This document shows, piece after piece, positions 16,606 to 26,323 of a stretch of 35,731 bases of DNA. How positions within the stretch are numbered: position 1 is the first letter of the stretch; every line of letters begins with the position of its first letter. The stretch is from CAYVAP01 sp964521065 (lineage in GTDB: Bacteria > Bacteroidota > Bacteroidia > J057): NCBI GenBank assembly GCA_964521065.1, contig CAZFPQ010000039.1:1-35731 (forward strand). Direction: 5' to 3'. The translations under genes and the position numbers were made by a program. The notes under the pieces were generated by a model. The model did not search any database, was not told the DNA's origin, and saw only the letters and a list, made by a program, of their open reading frames with translations.

Positions 16606-19600
16606 ATGAAACGACATCTACCTTCACTCTTGTTTTGTCTAATTTACTTTGGCGGGTTGCTTGCCAATCCTTGTTGGGCCATTGTATATGTAAACCGTGT
16701 TCTAAGCCCCACCCCAAGCAACCCTTGTAACTATGGACTTGCCACTCATATCGTCCAAGGAAATGAAGTCTGGGATGCCAATTATCAAAACGCTTATGGG
16801 ACTTGTGCCGGACTTCAACCCGGCCCTCCCTTTATCCTAGAGTCTCAACTTCAAGTGATTGAGGGAGATCTTACGGTTCAAGGGGGAGTCATGCAAGTCA
16901 ACTGGACCATCATTGTAGATTCTAGCAATGTTCTACGGCTAAATAACGTAGATTTTCAGGTGGCGGCAGGTGTCAATGTAAACATCAGTTCACGTGGAGT
17001 CATCGAAGGCAATGGGACTAACTTTTCCTTTATTGGCTCAAACACTATTGCCGTAAATTTTGGGGGAATCGGGGTCTTTAATCAGTGTACCTTTCAGACC
17101 GCTGGGCGCGGCCTCATCGACGCCTTTGTTCCAGATAGCCTGGTGATTGATCAATGCACCTTCAATAGCAGTGGTACGGTAAACGGGGGTCAATACCACA
17201 TCCGCGTAACGGGAAATTTTAACCCCATTGACTTTATTCTAACCAACAGCCAATTCAATACCACTGCCCAGACCCAGAGTTACGTACAGGTTATCACTAC
17301 TCCCAACGTGGTGATCAATGACAATACCTTTGGTCCAACGGTAGGACTCGGAGTGTCCACGGGCAGCGTACCGAGCTTGGAAATGAACGACAATCACTTT
17401 CAAGGTATTTTGTGCCCCGGGGCTGTCTCTGCTTCATGTGGTCCCGTGCTGTTAAATGATACAGGAGTCAGGACGGTCCGGGGTAATACCGGAACAGGCA
17501 GTACCTTTAATGGCATTAGAATGGCCTTTGCAGGGGCCATTAGGCCAGATGGAACGGGGAGAATTCGCTCTGAACCAGGGTTTCCCTTTGTCTTGAACAC
17601 GGCTCTTATCGTAAGTCCTCAGGACAGTTTAATCATCGAGCCTGGGACGATATTTAAGGTTGGCAGTAGCGACAACATGCAGATCCGCGGGCACTTGATC
17701 GCCGATCATGTGGTATTTACTTCTGAGAGAGATACCACTATAGATGGCAATACTACGCGCCTGTTCAATCCCGATCCGGGTGATTGGAATGGGATTGGCA
17801 TCGATGGTCAAGGAAGTTTTACAGCGAGTGGGCGGTTCACCAATTGTACATTTAAATATGGTGGGGACATTGCCTATACCATACGGCGCAATCCCAATTC
17901 ACACTTGGTCGTCGATAGCTGCCGATTCGAATGGTGTGATGGGAACGTGATCCAACTATTGGATGCGAGTGCAACCGAACCAAACACTTTTGCGCGCATC
18001 ACGAACAGTGAATTTTATTACAATCAAACGGGTATTGCTGAATCTCAGCGATATCCCACCAATCCTACTTTGATCAAAAACAACCGATTTGTGGGCAATG
18101 AACTCGGAATCCATCTATGGTCCGCTACCAACTACCCCATCATCGATGGCAATTTCATGGCTGGAAATCGCCTAGATGGCCTGCGATTTCGGGGAGGATC
18201 GGGCTTGATGGTCAATAACATCATGACCGCCAATGGCCAAGATGGAATCTTTCATGAGTCCAATCCTGTGGGTGATAGCCTACGGGTGCTGAACAACCAT
18301 CTGGTAGGAAATCGGCGACATGGGATCACGGTGATCAATGGAACGCCCAATCTGATTGCCACGAGCAACAACCTGCTGGCCTACAATTTCGGCTATGGCG
18401 TTTCCGAGGCATCGATTTTTACAGGAGATAATCCTTATCGACACAATGCATTTTGGAGCAATGGCAGCGGCAACTTTTGGGATGACAACAGTACTTTGCT
18501 CGATATACCTAGCTTGAACCAGGAACCCAATTCCGCTCTCAATGTCTTGGTCAACCCCGAATTGGTTCTCCTAGACAGTGGGGTAGTAGCTTCGAATCAG
18601 GTGGTAAATGCCCGCTTTGAAACTCGGCTCATGATTCAGGGAGGAGGATTGACTCCCGACGCATGGAGAGAGAAGTTGCTATGGAACCGAAATAATGGCC
18701 AGTTTTACCTTGTTTTAAGAAATACCGCAGATCAAGTAACCCTCGCTGACACCCTGCCCCAAGTGACGGCCGGAACGGCTTTTTGGGTAGTAGATATCGA
18801 GCAATTATCTCAGCCGAGCCCCCTTGCGGATCTGGGAGAAATCCTCAGTTATCTTCCAACCGAAGATTATTTTCAGCAAGCTCGTATCCAGCAAGCGACG
18901 GTTGATATTGGGGCCATGGAAAGCAATGACCAGGTCGACTTTTGTCAAGGAGACACCATTTTATATGTTGACCTTGCCGCTACAGGTGCGGAGACAGGGC
19001 TCACATGGAATGACGCTCTGACGGATCTACAGGCAGCTTTTGACTTGGTGAGCAGCGGAGCTTGTACCAGTATAAGAGAAATTTGGGTTAAGGAAGGAAC
19101 CTATCGCCCAGATCCTGTGGACCGATGGCAGGCCTTTGAATGGCCGGCGGGTGTGAAGGTATTTGGCAGTTTCCCTGCAAATATGACCTCCCCTGGTAAA
19201 AATGACCGGAACTGGCCTAGCCAGCCCACGATATTGAGTGGAGAAATCGGTAGTCCTACGAACGAACAGGACAACAGTGTGGTGTTGGTGCTAATGGATA
19301 GTTTGGCCGGAACGGCTCACCTAGATGGGTTTATGATTGCTTCCAGTAATTCTTGGGACGCTGGAGATTTTCAGGATGATCCGAGCGGGATGTTGATTGA
19401 ACACTCTGCGGATCTCAAAGTATGCATGCGCAATGTTTGGCTCACAGGCCATAAGGGAGGTGCGGGAGCCGCCCTTGGGACGAGGGGGAGCTCGGCTTTA
19501 GAATTAGAAGTATTCAACAGTCGCTTCTCGGAGAATTTCTCCAATTTCTCTGGTGGGGTGATGCACCTAGCTCCGGAAGGAGCTGAGGGAGAAGTTCGGG

Positions 19601-20397
19601 CTAGATTCACCAATTGCATATTTGACCAAAACATAGCCCAAGACTCAGGTGGAGTGGTCTATACCCGTATCCTAGACTCTGCTACGGTTATCCGTGACTT
19701 TATTCATTGCACTTTCTATGACAATCGGGCCTCATTGGATGCAGGTTTGGATTATGCTAAGTCATTCAATGGAGCCACTTTGGAGACCGAATATGAGAAC
19801 TGCATTATCCATAGGGTCAGTTCTACGGCCGGTACGCCAGTAGCACGTTATCAAGGCGATGCGAGCTTACGACTTGCTTTTACCTTCTTAAATCTCCCAG
19901 ACTGTGACTCTTTGGCGGTGAGCCCGAATCAACTTCAGTGTCTTGGTTTCATGAATTATGGAGGGAGCCCAGCTTTCATTGATAGCAGCACCTACGACCT
20001 ACGTTTGGCTGAAGGCTCACCGTGCATTGGCACCGCGGATGAGTATGCGTCTCTCTTTGGCTTGGACACGGATTATGATTACCAGCCTCGGGTAGTCGAT
20101 GGCAACGCCGACCAAGGTGCTTATGAGTTTCAGGGGACCACTCATCTACAGACTCGCAACTCGGCCCAGGACTGGACCATTTTTCCAAACCCAACGAGCA
20201 GCGAGCTTAATTTGCAAATTAAGGCCAGCTTAAAGCCCAATGCTACTCTGCGCTTATATGATCAGCAGGGACGCCAAATCTGGGTCCAGCCCTATAAAGC
20301 CCAGATTCGTTTAGGTCCATTGCCTCCAGGGCAGTATTGGCTTACCCTGCAAAATGGCCAAGAACGCTCGGCTCAAGCTGTACAAGTTCTGCCCTAG
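16606..20397 (+). CDS. T9SS-exported parallel beta-helix protein
   Basis: This is an exported surface protein of 1263 aa. The signal peptide is residues 1-26 (ends NPCWA). Residues about 30-700 are rich in short beta-helix rungs (for example NNDFQV, ITNSEFYYNQTGIA, IKNNRFVGNELGIHL, IDGNFMAGNRLDGLRF), the pattern of right-handed parallel beta-helices. A second helix-type region begins near residue 784 (ILYVDLAATGAETGLTWNDALTDL), as in the DUF1565-type or choice-of-anchor proteins. The end is a T9SS type A sorting domain (WTIFPNPTSSELN near residue 1190, closing AVQVLP). Such helices often bind or cleave polysaccharide, but no catalytic residues could be assigned. I chose the ATG at 16606 because the 17 codons upstream do not resemble a signal peptide. 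Confidence 0.88.
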   Translation: MKRHLPSLLFCLIYFGGLLANPCWAIVYVNRVLSPTPSNPCNYGLATHIVQGNEVWDANYQNAYGTCAGLQPGPPFILESQLQVIEGDLTVQGGVMQVNWTIIVDSSNVLRLNNVDFQVAAGVNVNISSRGVIEGNGTNFSFIGSNTIAVNFGGIGVFNQCTFQTAGRGLIDAFVPDSLVIDQCTFNSSGTVNGGQYHIRVTGNFNPIDFILTNSQFNTTAQTQSYVQVITTPNVVINDNTFGPTVGLGVSTGSVPSLEMNDNHFQGILCPGAVSASCGPVLLNDTGVRTVRGNTGTGSTFNGIRMAFAGAIRPDGTGRIRSEPGFPFVLNTALIVSPQDSLIIEPGTIFKVGSSDNMQIRGHLIADHVVFTSERDTTIDGNTTRLFNPDPGDWNGIGIDGQGSFTASGRFTNCTFKYGGDIAYTIRRNPNSHLVVDSCRFEWCDGNVIQLLDASATEPNTFARITNSEFYYNQTGIAESQRYPTNPTLIKNNRFVGNELGIHLWSATNYPIIDGNFMAGNRLDGLRFRGGSGLMVNNIMTANGQDGIFHESNPVGDSLRVLNNHLVGNRRHGITVINGTPNLIATSNNLLAYNFGYGVSEASIFTGDNPYRHNAFWSNGSGNFWDDNSTLLDIPSLNQEPNSALNVLVNPELVLLDSGVVASNQVVNARFETRLMIQGGGLTPDAWREKLLWNRNNGQFYLVLRNTADQVTLADTLPQVTAGTAFWVVDIEQLSQPSPLADLGEILSYLPTEDYFQQARIQQATVDIGAMESNDQVDFCQGDTILYVDLAATGAETGLTWNDALTDLQAAFDLVSSGACTSIREIWVKEGTYRPDPVDRWQAFEWPAGVKVFGSFPANMTSPGKNDRNWPSQPTILSGEIGSPTNEQDNSVVLVLMDSLAGTAHLDGFMIASSNSWDAGDFQDDPSGMLIEHSADLKVCMRNVWLTGHKGGAGAALGTRGSSALELEVFNSRFSENFSNFSGGVMHLAPEGAEGEVRARFTNCIFDQNIAQDSGGVVYTRILDSATVIRDFIHCTFYDNRASLDAGLDYAKSFNGATLETEYENCIIHRVSSTAGTPVARYQGDASLRLAFTFLNLPDCDSLAVSPNQLQCLGFMNYGGSPAFIDSSTYDLRLAEGSPCIGTADEYASLFGLDTDYDYQPRVVDGNADQGAYEFQGTTHLQTRNSAQDWTIFPNPTSSELNLQIKASLKPNATLRLYDQQGRQIWVQPYKAQIRLGPLPPGQYWLTLQNGQERSAQAVQVLP

Positions 20398-20420
20398 GAG
20401 ATGGCTGGGTTGGGCAAATA

Positions 20421-20463
20421 AAAAGGGTGCAGTCTGGCCATAAGCTGGGCTGCATCTTTCTTT
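20421..20463. terminator. Bidirectional terminator between beta-helix gene and uvrB
   Basis: AAAGGGTGCAGTCTGGC pairs with GCTGGGCTGCATCTTT around a CATAA loop, with several G-T wobbles. On plus the stem ends in TTTCTTT. On minus it is followed by TTTTTATTTG, a better T-run. It can stop both the 16606 gene and uvrB. Confidence 0.75.
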
Positions 20464-20511
20464 AGACCTCACCTCACAATATCTCAGGCTCTCAATTCTC
20501 AAACTCTCCTC

Positions 20512-22542
20512 TCACCTTTTTCCCTTAAGCTGAGCTTGATAGGCAAACATTTCATCCCGTAGGCGTGCCGCCTCAATGAAGTTAAGCTCTTTGGCCGCAG
20601 CCTCCATTTCTTTGCGAATGTTGGCAATCTTCTTTTTGAGCTCATCTTCATTCATGTACTCTGCTGCTTCTTCGGCGGCCACAGTTACCTTTTCTTCAAA
20701 CTCTTCATAGCTCTTGGCTCGATTCCCTAGTGCAGACTCAAAAATGTCTTTGGTCTTTCTACGAACAGTTTTGGGAACAATGCCGTGCTCCTCATTATAC
20801 TTGATTTGCTTCTCACGCCGGTATTCCGTCTCATCAATGAGCTTTTTCATGGAATGGGTGATCTTATCGGCGTATAAAATGACCCTCCCCTCAGAGTGCC
20901 GAGCTGCCCGGCCTGCAGTTTGGATAAGGGATTGGCCAGAACGTAGAAAACCTTCCTTATCTGCATCTAAGATGGCGACCAAGCCTACTTCTGGTAGGTC
21001 AAGCCCCTCCCTTAATAGGTTTACCCCTACCAGGACATCAAAGGTTCCCTCTCTTAGCTGACGTAGAATATCTACCCGATCCAACGCATCAATATCTGAG
21101 TGAATGTAGCGCGCCTGGATGTTTAAGTCACCCAAGTATTTGGTTAGTTCTTCAGACATTCGCTTAGTGAGGGTAGTGACCAATACTCGATTACCCTTTT
21201 TGACCTCGTTGTCGACCTCATCCAATAGGTCATCTACCTGGTTTGCCAAGGGGCGAACCTCTACCGGAGGGTCTAGCAGACCCGTAGGGCGGACGATTTG
21301 TTCTACCACAATTCCCGCTGACATTTCTAATTCATAATCGGAAGGGGTAGCACTCATATAAATGGCCTGATTGACTAGGGAATTAAACTCATCGAACTTT
21401 TGTGGCCGATTGTCCAGGGCCGAAGGGAGCCTAAACCCATGCTCTACCAGTGTCAACTTGCGTTGACGGTCTCCGTGAAACATCCCTCTAATCTGGGGCA
21501 TGGTCACGTGACTTTCATCTATCACGCAGAGAAAGTCTTGTGGAAAGTAATCAATTAAACAGTAGGGGCGACTGCCGGGTTGTCGCTGAGAAAGATAACG
21601 GCTATAATTTTCAATACCCGAACAATAACCAAGCTCTCGCATCATCTCTAGGTCAAACTCTGTCCTCTCACGCAGGCGATTGGCTTCTAGAAACATGCCC
21701 TGATCTTCAAAATACTTAATCTGCTTGATTAGGTCATCTTGGATATCCCCAATCACTTCATTTAATACTTCCCGACGCGTAACAAATAAATTGGCTGGGT
21801 AAAGGGTGAAATCCCTAAGTGTTTCCACGCGTTTTCCGCTTTCAGGTTCTATGCGTTCTATCCGCTCTATTTCATCACCAAAGAAGATAAACCTGACTCC
21901 ATAATCGTCATAAGCGGGATAGATATCGATGGTGTCGCCCTTTACCCTAAATTTCCCGGGTTCAAGGAAGTGAGGAGTCCGGCTATAAAACAACCTGACC
22001 AGTTTATCTAAGAATTGATTCTGGGTAATGACCTGACCTACGTTGGCGTAGTAAATATTGGCCTCAAAATCTTCGGGCCGTCCGATACCATAGATGCAAC
22101 TCACAGAAGCCACCACAATCACATCCCTTCTGCCGGAGACCAAAGCCGTCGTAGCACGAAGGCGAAGCTTTTCAATATCTTGGTTGATCGAGAGGTCTTT
22201 TTCAATGTAGGTATTGGTCGAAGGTACAAAGGCTTCGGGTTGATAGTAGTCATAGTAGCTGATGAAGTACTCGACTAGGTTATGGGGAAAAAACTCCTTG
22301 AACTCTCCATAAAGCTGAGCAGCCAGGGTCTTGTTGTGGCTAATGATGAGGGTAGGGCGGTTCAGTTTGGCAATTACATTTGCCACTGTAAATGTCTTTC
22401 CAGAGCCAGTCACTCCCAGCAAGGTCTGATGAGGCTCAGATTGCTTAATGCCTTCTACCAACTGCTCAATGGCTTGAGGCTGGTCACCAGAAGGAGTATA
22501 CTCGGATTGTAGATCAAAAGTAAAGTCTTTGGTTTCGGGCAT
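20512..22542 (-). CDS. uvrB: Excinuclease ABC subunit B
   Basis: UvrB is the damage-verifying helicase-like subunit of nucleotide excision repair. It is loaded on DNA by UvrA and then recruits UvrC. The Walker A motif GVTGSGKT is at residues 43-50. The beta-hairpin region YYDYYQPEAFVPSTNTYIEKD and helicase motif II (FLCVIDESHVT) follow. Motif V/VI appears as VLVGVNLLREGLDLPEVGLVAILDADKEGFLRS and QTAGRAARH. A C-terminal UVR domain (MEAAAKELNFIEAARLRDEM) binds UvrC. The length of 676 aa is normal. The gene is alone on minus and divergent from the amidohydrolase with a 102-bp gap. No LexA-type operator was recognised. Confidence 0.97.
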   Translation of the reverse strand: MPETKDFTFDLQSEYTPSGDQPQAIEQLVEGIKQSEPHQTLLGVTGSGKTFTVANVIAKLNRPTLIISHNKTLAAQLYGEFKEFFPHNLVEYFISYYDYYQPEAFVPSTNTYIEKDLSINQDIEKLRLRATTALVSGRRDVIVVASVSCIYGIGRPEDFEANIYYANVGQVITQNQFLDKLVRLFYSRTPHFLEPGKFRVKGDTIDIYPAYDDYGVRFIFFGDEIERIERIEPESGKRVETLRDFTLYPANLFVTRREVLNEVIGDIQDDLIKQIKYFEDQGMFLEANRLRERTEFDLEMMRELGYCSGIENYSRYLSQRQPGSRPYCLIDYFPQDFLCVIDESHVTMPQIRGMFHGDRQRKLTLVEHGFRLPSALDNRPQKFDEFNSLVNQAIYMSATPSDYELEMSAGIVVEQIVRPTGLLDPPVEVRPLANQVDDLLDEVDNEVKKGNRVLVTTLTKRMSEELTKYLGDLNIQARYIHSDIDALDRVDILRQLREGTFDVLVGVNLLREGLDLPEVGLVAILDADKEGFLRSGQSLIQTAGRAARHSEGRVILYADKITHSMKKLIDETEYRREKQIKYNEEHGIVPKTVRRKTKDIFESALGNRAKSYEEFEEKVTVAAEEAAEYMNEDELKKKIANIRKEMEAAAKELNFIEAARLRDEMFAYQAQLKGKR

Positions 22543-22644
22543 GATGTTGAGCTTGTGAGAACGAACAGTTTTTTGTGCTTTTGTGACAATAGTTCTTGGT
22601 GAGAGAAGGTAATTTACCTTAGTTTAAGGTACTAAGGAAACCAC

Positions 22645-24285
22645 ATGCGACTACTTCTTTTGCTTTTTTGCTTGCTACCTGTACATTTCTTGGGACAGTC
22701 ATTGCTCATACGGCAGGCTCGAATTTTAGATGTACCAGGAGGTGAAATAATTGGCCCCTATGACCTGAAAATAGACCAGGGCCTGATTGTATCCATGGAG
22801 TTAAGTGCTGAGGCACAATTGTTTGCTGAAGATACCTTGTTGGCCAACGGCCGTTATGTAATGCCAGGTCTAGTAGATGGACATGTTCATCATTTCCAAT
22901 CCGGAGGATTATATGCAAGGCCTGACGTCATTGATTTACGTGCGGTACGCCCATATCAAGAAGAACAAGCCTGGCTTTGGGATAACATTCCTGAGATTTG
23001 GCTTCGATACTTAGCTGCGGGAATTACCACTACCTTTGATTTGGGAGGTCCCTTGAAGAACTATTCCCTCAGGGACAGTGCCAGCCAAACGGTCTCCCCT
23101 AATATACGGTTAACGGGACCTTTACTCTCTTCCTATCAACCAGCAGAGTTTGGGGGGGAAGATCCGCCCATTATTCTTGTTCAAAGTCCTGAAGAAGGAA
23201 GGATCAAGGTCCGAGAGCAACTACCTCTCAAACCGGATTTTATCAAAATATGGTACATAGTTCTTCCTGGTCAAGACCCCCAGCGTTTTTTTTCCATCGC
23301 TAAGGCCATCTGTGATGAAGCGCATCAAGCAGGGATTCCAGTTGCTGTCCATGCTACTCAATTGAATACAGCTAAAAAGGCCATCGAAGCCGGGGCAGAT
23401 TTTTTGGTTCACAGCGTGAATGATCGCTTAGTAGACAGTGCTTTTGTTGAGTTGATGCTGCAAGAGCAGGTATATTACTGCCCTACTTTAACGGTAAGTC
23501 AGTCGTATGAGGAAGTCTTAGCCGGTCGCCCAGACTTGCGTGACCTAGATTGGAGTCTAGGGCAAGCCGAAGTAATCCGCAGTTTGTGGACTTTGCCTCA
23601 GTTGGAACCTGAAGCACGGCCAACTTGGGTAGATCGACTCATCGCAGAACCCCTCTCGGAGGATCGCCGCAGGCCGATCATGGCCACCAACCTAAAAACA
23701 TTGGCCCAGGCAGGAGTACCCATCATCACAGGAACCGATGCCGGCAATATTGGAACTTTACATGCCAGTAGCTACGCTGAAGAGCTTGAGGCTATGCTAG
23801 ACGCTGGACTAAGTCCTACTCAAGTACTGAGGGCATGCACCTCCCATCCCGCCGCCTTTTTTGGCCAAAAAGCAGGTCAAGTTGCTGTGGGATATAAGGC
23901 TGATTTGTTGATGCTAGATGAAAATCCGCTGGAAGACCCTTTTGTAGTGAATCAACCTACTGTGGTTCTGAAAAATGGGAAAATGCTTTATCCTAGCAAA
24001 ATGGTTGCCCAAAGTGCTCAAGATGTTGCCAGTCTTTGGGCAAGTAGTTGGAGAGTAGGTGCCTGGAAAATACTGGGTGAAATGTTACATCCAGGTATTG
24101 TGATGAAAGATCGTGGGCGGCAGTGGGTCGGAAGGAATCGGGTAATATTGCTCCTTCAAAATCGGCAGGTTCCCTCAGGAACCCTTCAACTGTATGAGCA
24201 GGAGCAAGGTTGGCTGCTTCAGTGGGGGGACCGCTCCATTTTTCTCAAGATTAAACAGGGGAAGGTAAGTGAGATTTGGCTGTAG
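22645..24285 (+). CDS. Secreted metal-dependent amidohydrolase
   Basis: This is an amidohydrolase-superfamily enzyme (imidazolonepropionase/prolidase-like group) of 546 aa. A signal peptide at residues 1-18 (LLPVHFLGQ) indicates export to the periplasm. Metal-site residues are visible: HxH at His80/His82 in GHVHH, a candidate carbamylated Lys201 (FIKIW), His236 (VAVHAT), His256 (LVHSVND) and Asp365 (ITGTDAGN). The substrate is unknown; the group hydrolyses cyclic amides and dipeptides. The last 100 or so residues extend past the usual barrel and beta-sandwich end (KADLLMLDENPLEDP) with no recognised domain. The stop codon TAG takes its final G from the first base of MITE copy B, so the insertion may have changed the original C-terminus. 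Confidence 0.88.
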   Translation: MRLLLLLFCLLPVHFLGQSLLIRQARILDVPGGEIIGPYDLKIDQGLIVSMELSAEAQLFAEDTLLANGRYVMPGLVDGHVHHFQSGGLYARPDVIDLRAVRPYQEEQAWLWDNIPEIWLRYLAAGITTTFDLGGPLKNYSLRDSASQTVSPNIRLTGPLLSSYQPAEFGGEDPPIILVQSPEEGRIKVREQLPLKPDFIKIWYIVLPGQDPQRFFSIAKAICDEAHQAGIPVAVHATQLNTAKKAIEAGADFLVHSVNDRLVDSAFVELMLQEQVYYCPTLTVSQSYEEVLAGRPDLRDLDWSLGQAEVIRSLWTLPQLEPEARPTWVDRLIAEPLSEDRRRPIMATNLKTLAQAGVPIITGTDAGNIGTLHASSYAEELEAMLDAGLSPTQVLRACTSHPAAFFGQKAGQVAVGYKADLLMLDENPLEDPFVVNQPTVVLKNGKMLYPSKMVAQSAQDVASLWASSWRVGAWKILGEMLHPGIVMKDRGRQWVGRNRVILLLQNRQVPSGTLQLYEQEQGWLLQWGDRSIFLKIKQGKVSEIWL

Positions 24286-24473
24286 AGGCTGTTTGGATGT
24301 TGAGTTTACGGCCAAAACTTGTCTCGCCACGAGTACTTGGGATTAAGGGGCCCCACTAGGAGTCTGACCGCGCCGATTATTCTCGAAACAGCTCACTATT
24401 CCTCCAAAAATCTGCTTGTCAGAACCCAAAAATCCTGCGTTTGGGCTCGAAATGCCGAAACCGAAACAGCCTC
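24285..24473. mobile_element. MITE-like element, copy B (189 bp)
   Basis: Both ends begin GAGGCTGTTT (10 bp perfect, then imperfect). The element aligns without gaps to copy A at 16295-16483 at about 85% identity. TA is present on both outer sides (24283-24284 and 24474-24475); the third bases differ. The first base completes the amidohydrolase stop codon. There is no coding capacity. Another 110 bp without recognisable features separates it from the phosphoesterase start. Confidence 0.75.
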
Positions 24474-24584
24474 TAAGATCTAGCTAAGGAGCAGAGCTAT
24501 TAGTGAAGAATGGCTAATTCACCTAGCTTCGTGGTCCATTGAAAGAAGACATTGGTCAGATAGGCTATATTGTTGCCCACTGAT

Positions 24585-25208
24585 ATGCGAATAGTTTGTA
24601 TTTCCGATACCCATGGCTTTCACCATCAGCTGGAACTCCCTGATGGGGACATTCTGATCCACGCTGGTGATTTTTCTAAACAAGGGACTCCGGAAGAAAT
24701 TCACTCTTTCTTGACCTGGTTTAATGAACAAGCCTTCACACACAAAATATTTATTGCTGGGAATCACGATTTCCTAGCCGAGACAGATCCCATTCGTTTC
24801 CGGGAGATGATTCCTTCAGGGTTGATCTACCTTGAAAATGATGGAATTGAACTAGAAGGGCAGTACTTCTGGGGCTCTCCCATAACGCCCTGGTTTTTTG
24901 ACTGGGCCTTTAATCGGCACCGAGGAGAGGAAATTCAACCTTATTGGGAGGCCATTCCGCCAGAAACCAGCGTCCTTATTACCCATGGACCTCCTTATGG
25001 GATTCGGGACTTAAACGTACAAGGACAACTCACTGGCTGTGGGGATCTGAATCGCCGTATATGGCAGGTCAGGCCATCCCTTCATCTATTTGGCCATATT
25101 CACGAGGCTTATGGAATCACAGATATCGATGGGATTAGGTTTGTGAATGCAGCAATGTTGGATGTAGATTATCAAGAATTTCGCCAACCCATCGTTTTGG
25201 AGTTGTAA
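24585..25208 (+). CDS. Calcineurin-like metallophosphoesterase
   Basis: This is a cytoplasmic two-metal phosphoesterase of 207 aa. The full motif set is present: Asp8-x-His10 (SDTHG), Gly28-Asp29 (HAGD), Asn60-His61 (AGNHD), His134 (THGPP) and His171-x-His173 (FGHIHEAYG). It is close in size to the bacterial and animal UPF0046/MPPED-like group, which acts on phosphodiesters. The substrate here is not known. I use the ATG at 24585 because the longer frame starts with TTG and adds only LPTD. The DUF218-like gene begins 18 bp after the stop, so the pair is probably one transcript. Confidence 0.9.
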   Translation: MRIVCISDTHGFHHQLELPDGDILIHAGDFSKQGTPEEIHSFLTWFNEQAFTHKIFIAGNHDFLAETDPIRFREMIPSGLIYLENDGIELEGQYFWGSPITPWFFDWAFNRHRGEEIQPYWEAIPPETSVLITHGPPYGIRDLNVQGQLTGCGDLNRRIWQVRPSLHLFGHIHEAYGITDIDGIRFVNAAMLDVDYQEFRQPIVLEL

Positions 25209-25226
25209 TTGCTTGGTCTCCGTTAG

Positions 25227-26234
25227 ATGAAAAAACTTTTAGGAAATAGATGGTTCCTACTTTCTAGTATCACGCTGGTGATTGTATTGGGGCTAGGCTT
25301 TTTGCTTGGGTTGTCGCCTTGGTGGCTAAGGCCAAACCAGCCTTTAGAGAATGTCGAAGCGGTGATTGTAGAGGGATTTCTTTCTGATGAAACCATGTGT
25401 GAGGTTGGGGAATACTTGCTCTCAAATACGTCTTTGTTAGCTTTTACTACCGGTACCAATCGGAGCTCAATGGTTTGGCGGGGTAGGGAGGCGGGTACCA
25501 TCAGGTGGGAACTAGATCATGAGTCTTTTTCTTGGCAGGAGGGAGATCCCATTCCTAGCTTTAGGATGAAGGGACATGGGCAAAAGTGTAATGGATTTGA
25601 GACTATATGGAAGGTCAAGGTTAATGATGAAACCTTATTCGAGGGAGAAATGCCGACCTATCAAGCAAGGGAGTTTACCTACCAAAACACGGAGTTTCCT
25701 TATGCCATTCAAGAGGTAGAAATTGGGCTTCATCATCCAAATCCGGGTCCAGATTGCCGTTGGATTCTTTGGTACGTATTCTTAGAAGGAATGGAGGACG
25801 TAACCCAACGAATTACATTTATCCCGGACGATAAAACGAAGCCTGTTTGGCCCTTGCCTGCTACCCTAAGTGAAACCGGAAAAAATCAGCTAATGGATGA
25901 GGGTTTGAATCCTCAACGTATAATGACTGTGCCCATACAACCAACCTCGAAGATGCGAACCTTGCAAGCTGCAATTTCTTTGAAGCATTATCTTCTAAAA
26001 GAATACCCCAGCATCAAAAAACTAAACATTCTCACCGGAAATCTCCATGCTCGTCGCTCTTGGGAGTGCTATCAGTATGTTTTCCAGGATACCGATATTG
26101 AGGTAGGGGTAAAGCGTTTTACCTATTTAGATTACTCTCTTCAGGAGTGGTGGACCAATCCTGAAGCTAAGGAGAACTTGATCACACAACTCAAAAAATA
26201 TTTTGGATGGAGGGCTTGGAAACTGACCCACTAA
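25227..26234 (+). CDS. DUF218/YdcF-like membrane protein with inserted beta domain
   Basis: The protein has 335 aa with one N-terminal membrane helix at residues 10-29. Residues 43-65 (VEAVIVEGFLSDETMCEVGEYLL) look like the first strand and helix of the DUF218 (YdcF/SanA) fold. The rest of that fold comes only after residue about 210: GLNPQRIMTVPI, TSKMRTLQAAISL, then LNILTGNLHARRSW with His274, and VGVKRF ... WWTNPE. Between them about 120 residues (VKVNDETLFEGE ... PGPDCRWILWYVFLEG) look like a calcium-dependent carbohydrate-binding beta-sandwich, so the fold is interrupted. DUF218 proteins act in envelope biology, but no reaction is assigned here. Probably expressed with the phosphoesterase upstream. 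Confidence 0.7.
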   Translation: MKKLLGNRWFLLSSITLVIVLGLGFLLGLSPWWLRPNQPLENVEAVIVEGFLSDETMCEVGEYLLSNTSLLAFTTGTNRSSMVWRGREAGTIRWELDHESFSWQEGDPIPSFRMKGHGQKCNGFETIWKVKVNDETLFEGEMPTYQAREFTYQNTEFPYAIQEVEIGLHHPNPGPDCRWILWYVFLEGMEDVTQRITFIPDDKTKPVWPLPATLSETGKNQLMDEGLNPQRIMTVPIQPTSKMRTLQAAISLKHYLLKEYPSIKKLNILTGNLHARRSWECYQYVFQDTDIEVGVKRFTYLDYSLQEWWTNPEAKENLITQLKKYFGWRAWKLTH

Positions 26235-26323
26235 GCTTCTATTCATAGCTTTAATGAGTAGCTTAGGGATATCCATAACCTAAGAGGCGAAATCGGCCTA
26301 TTTATTTACCTGAAATCAATCGC

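Noticed and set aside
16246..16617. 123-codon minus-strand frame across MITE copy A
   Set aside because: It is entirely composed of repeat and spacer sequence, and the second MITE copy does not preserve the frame as a gene.
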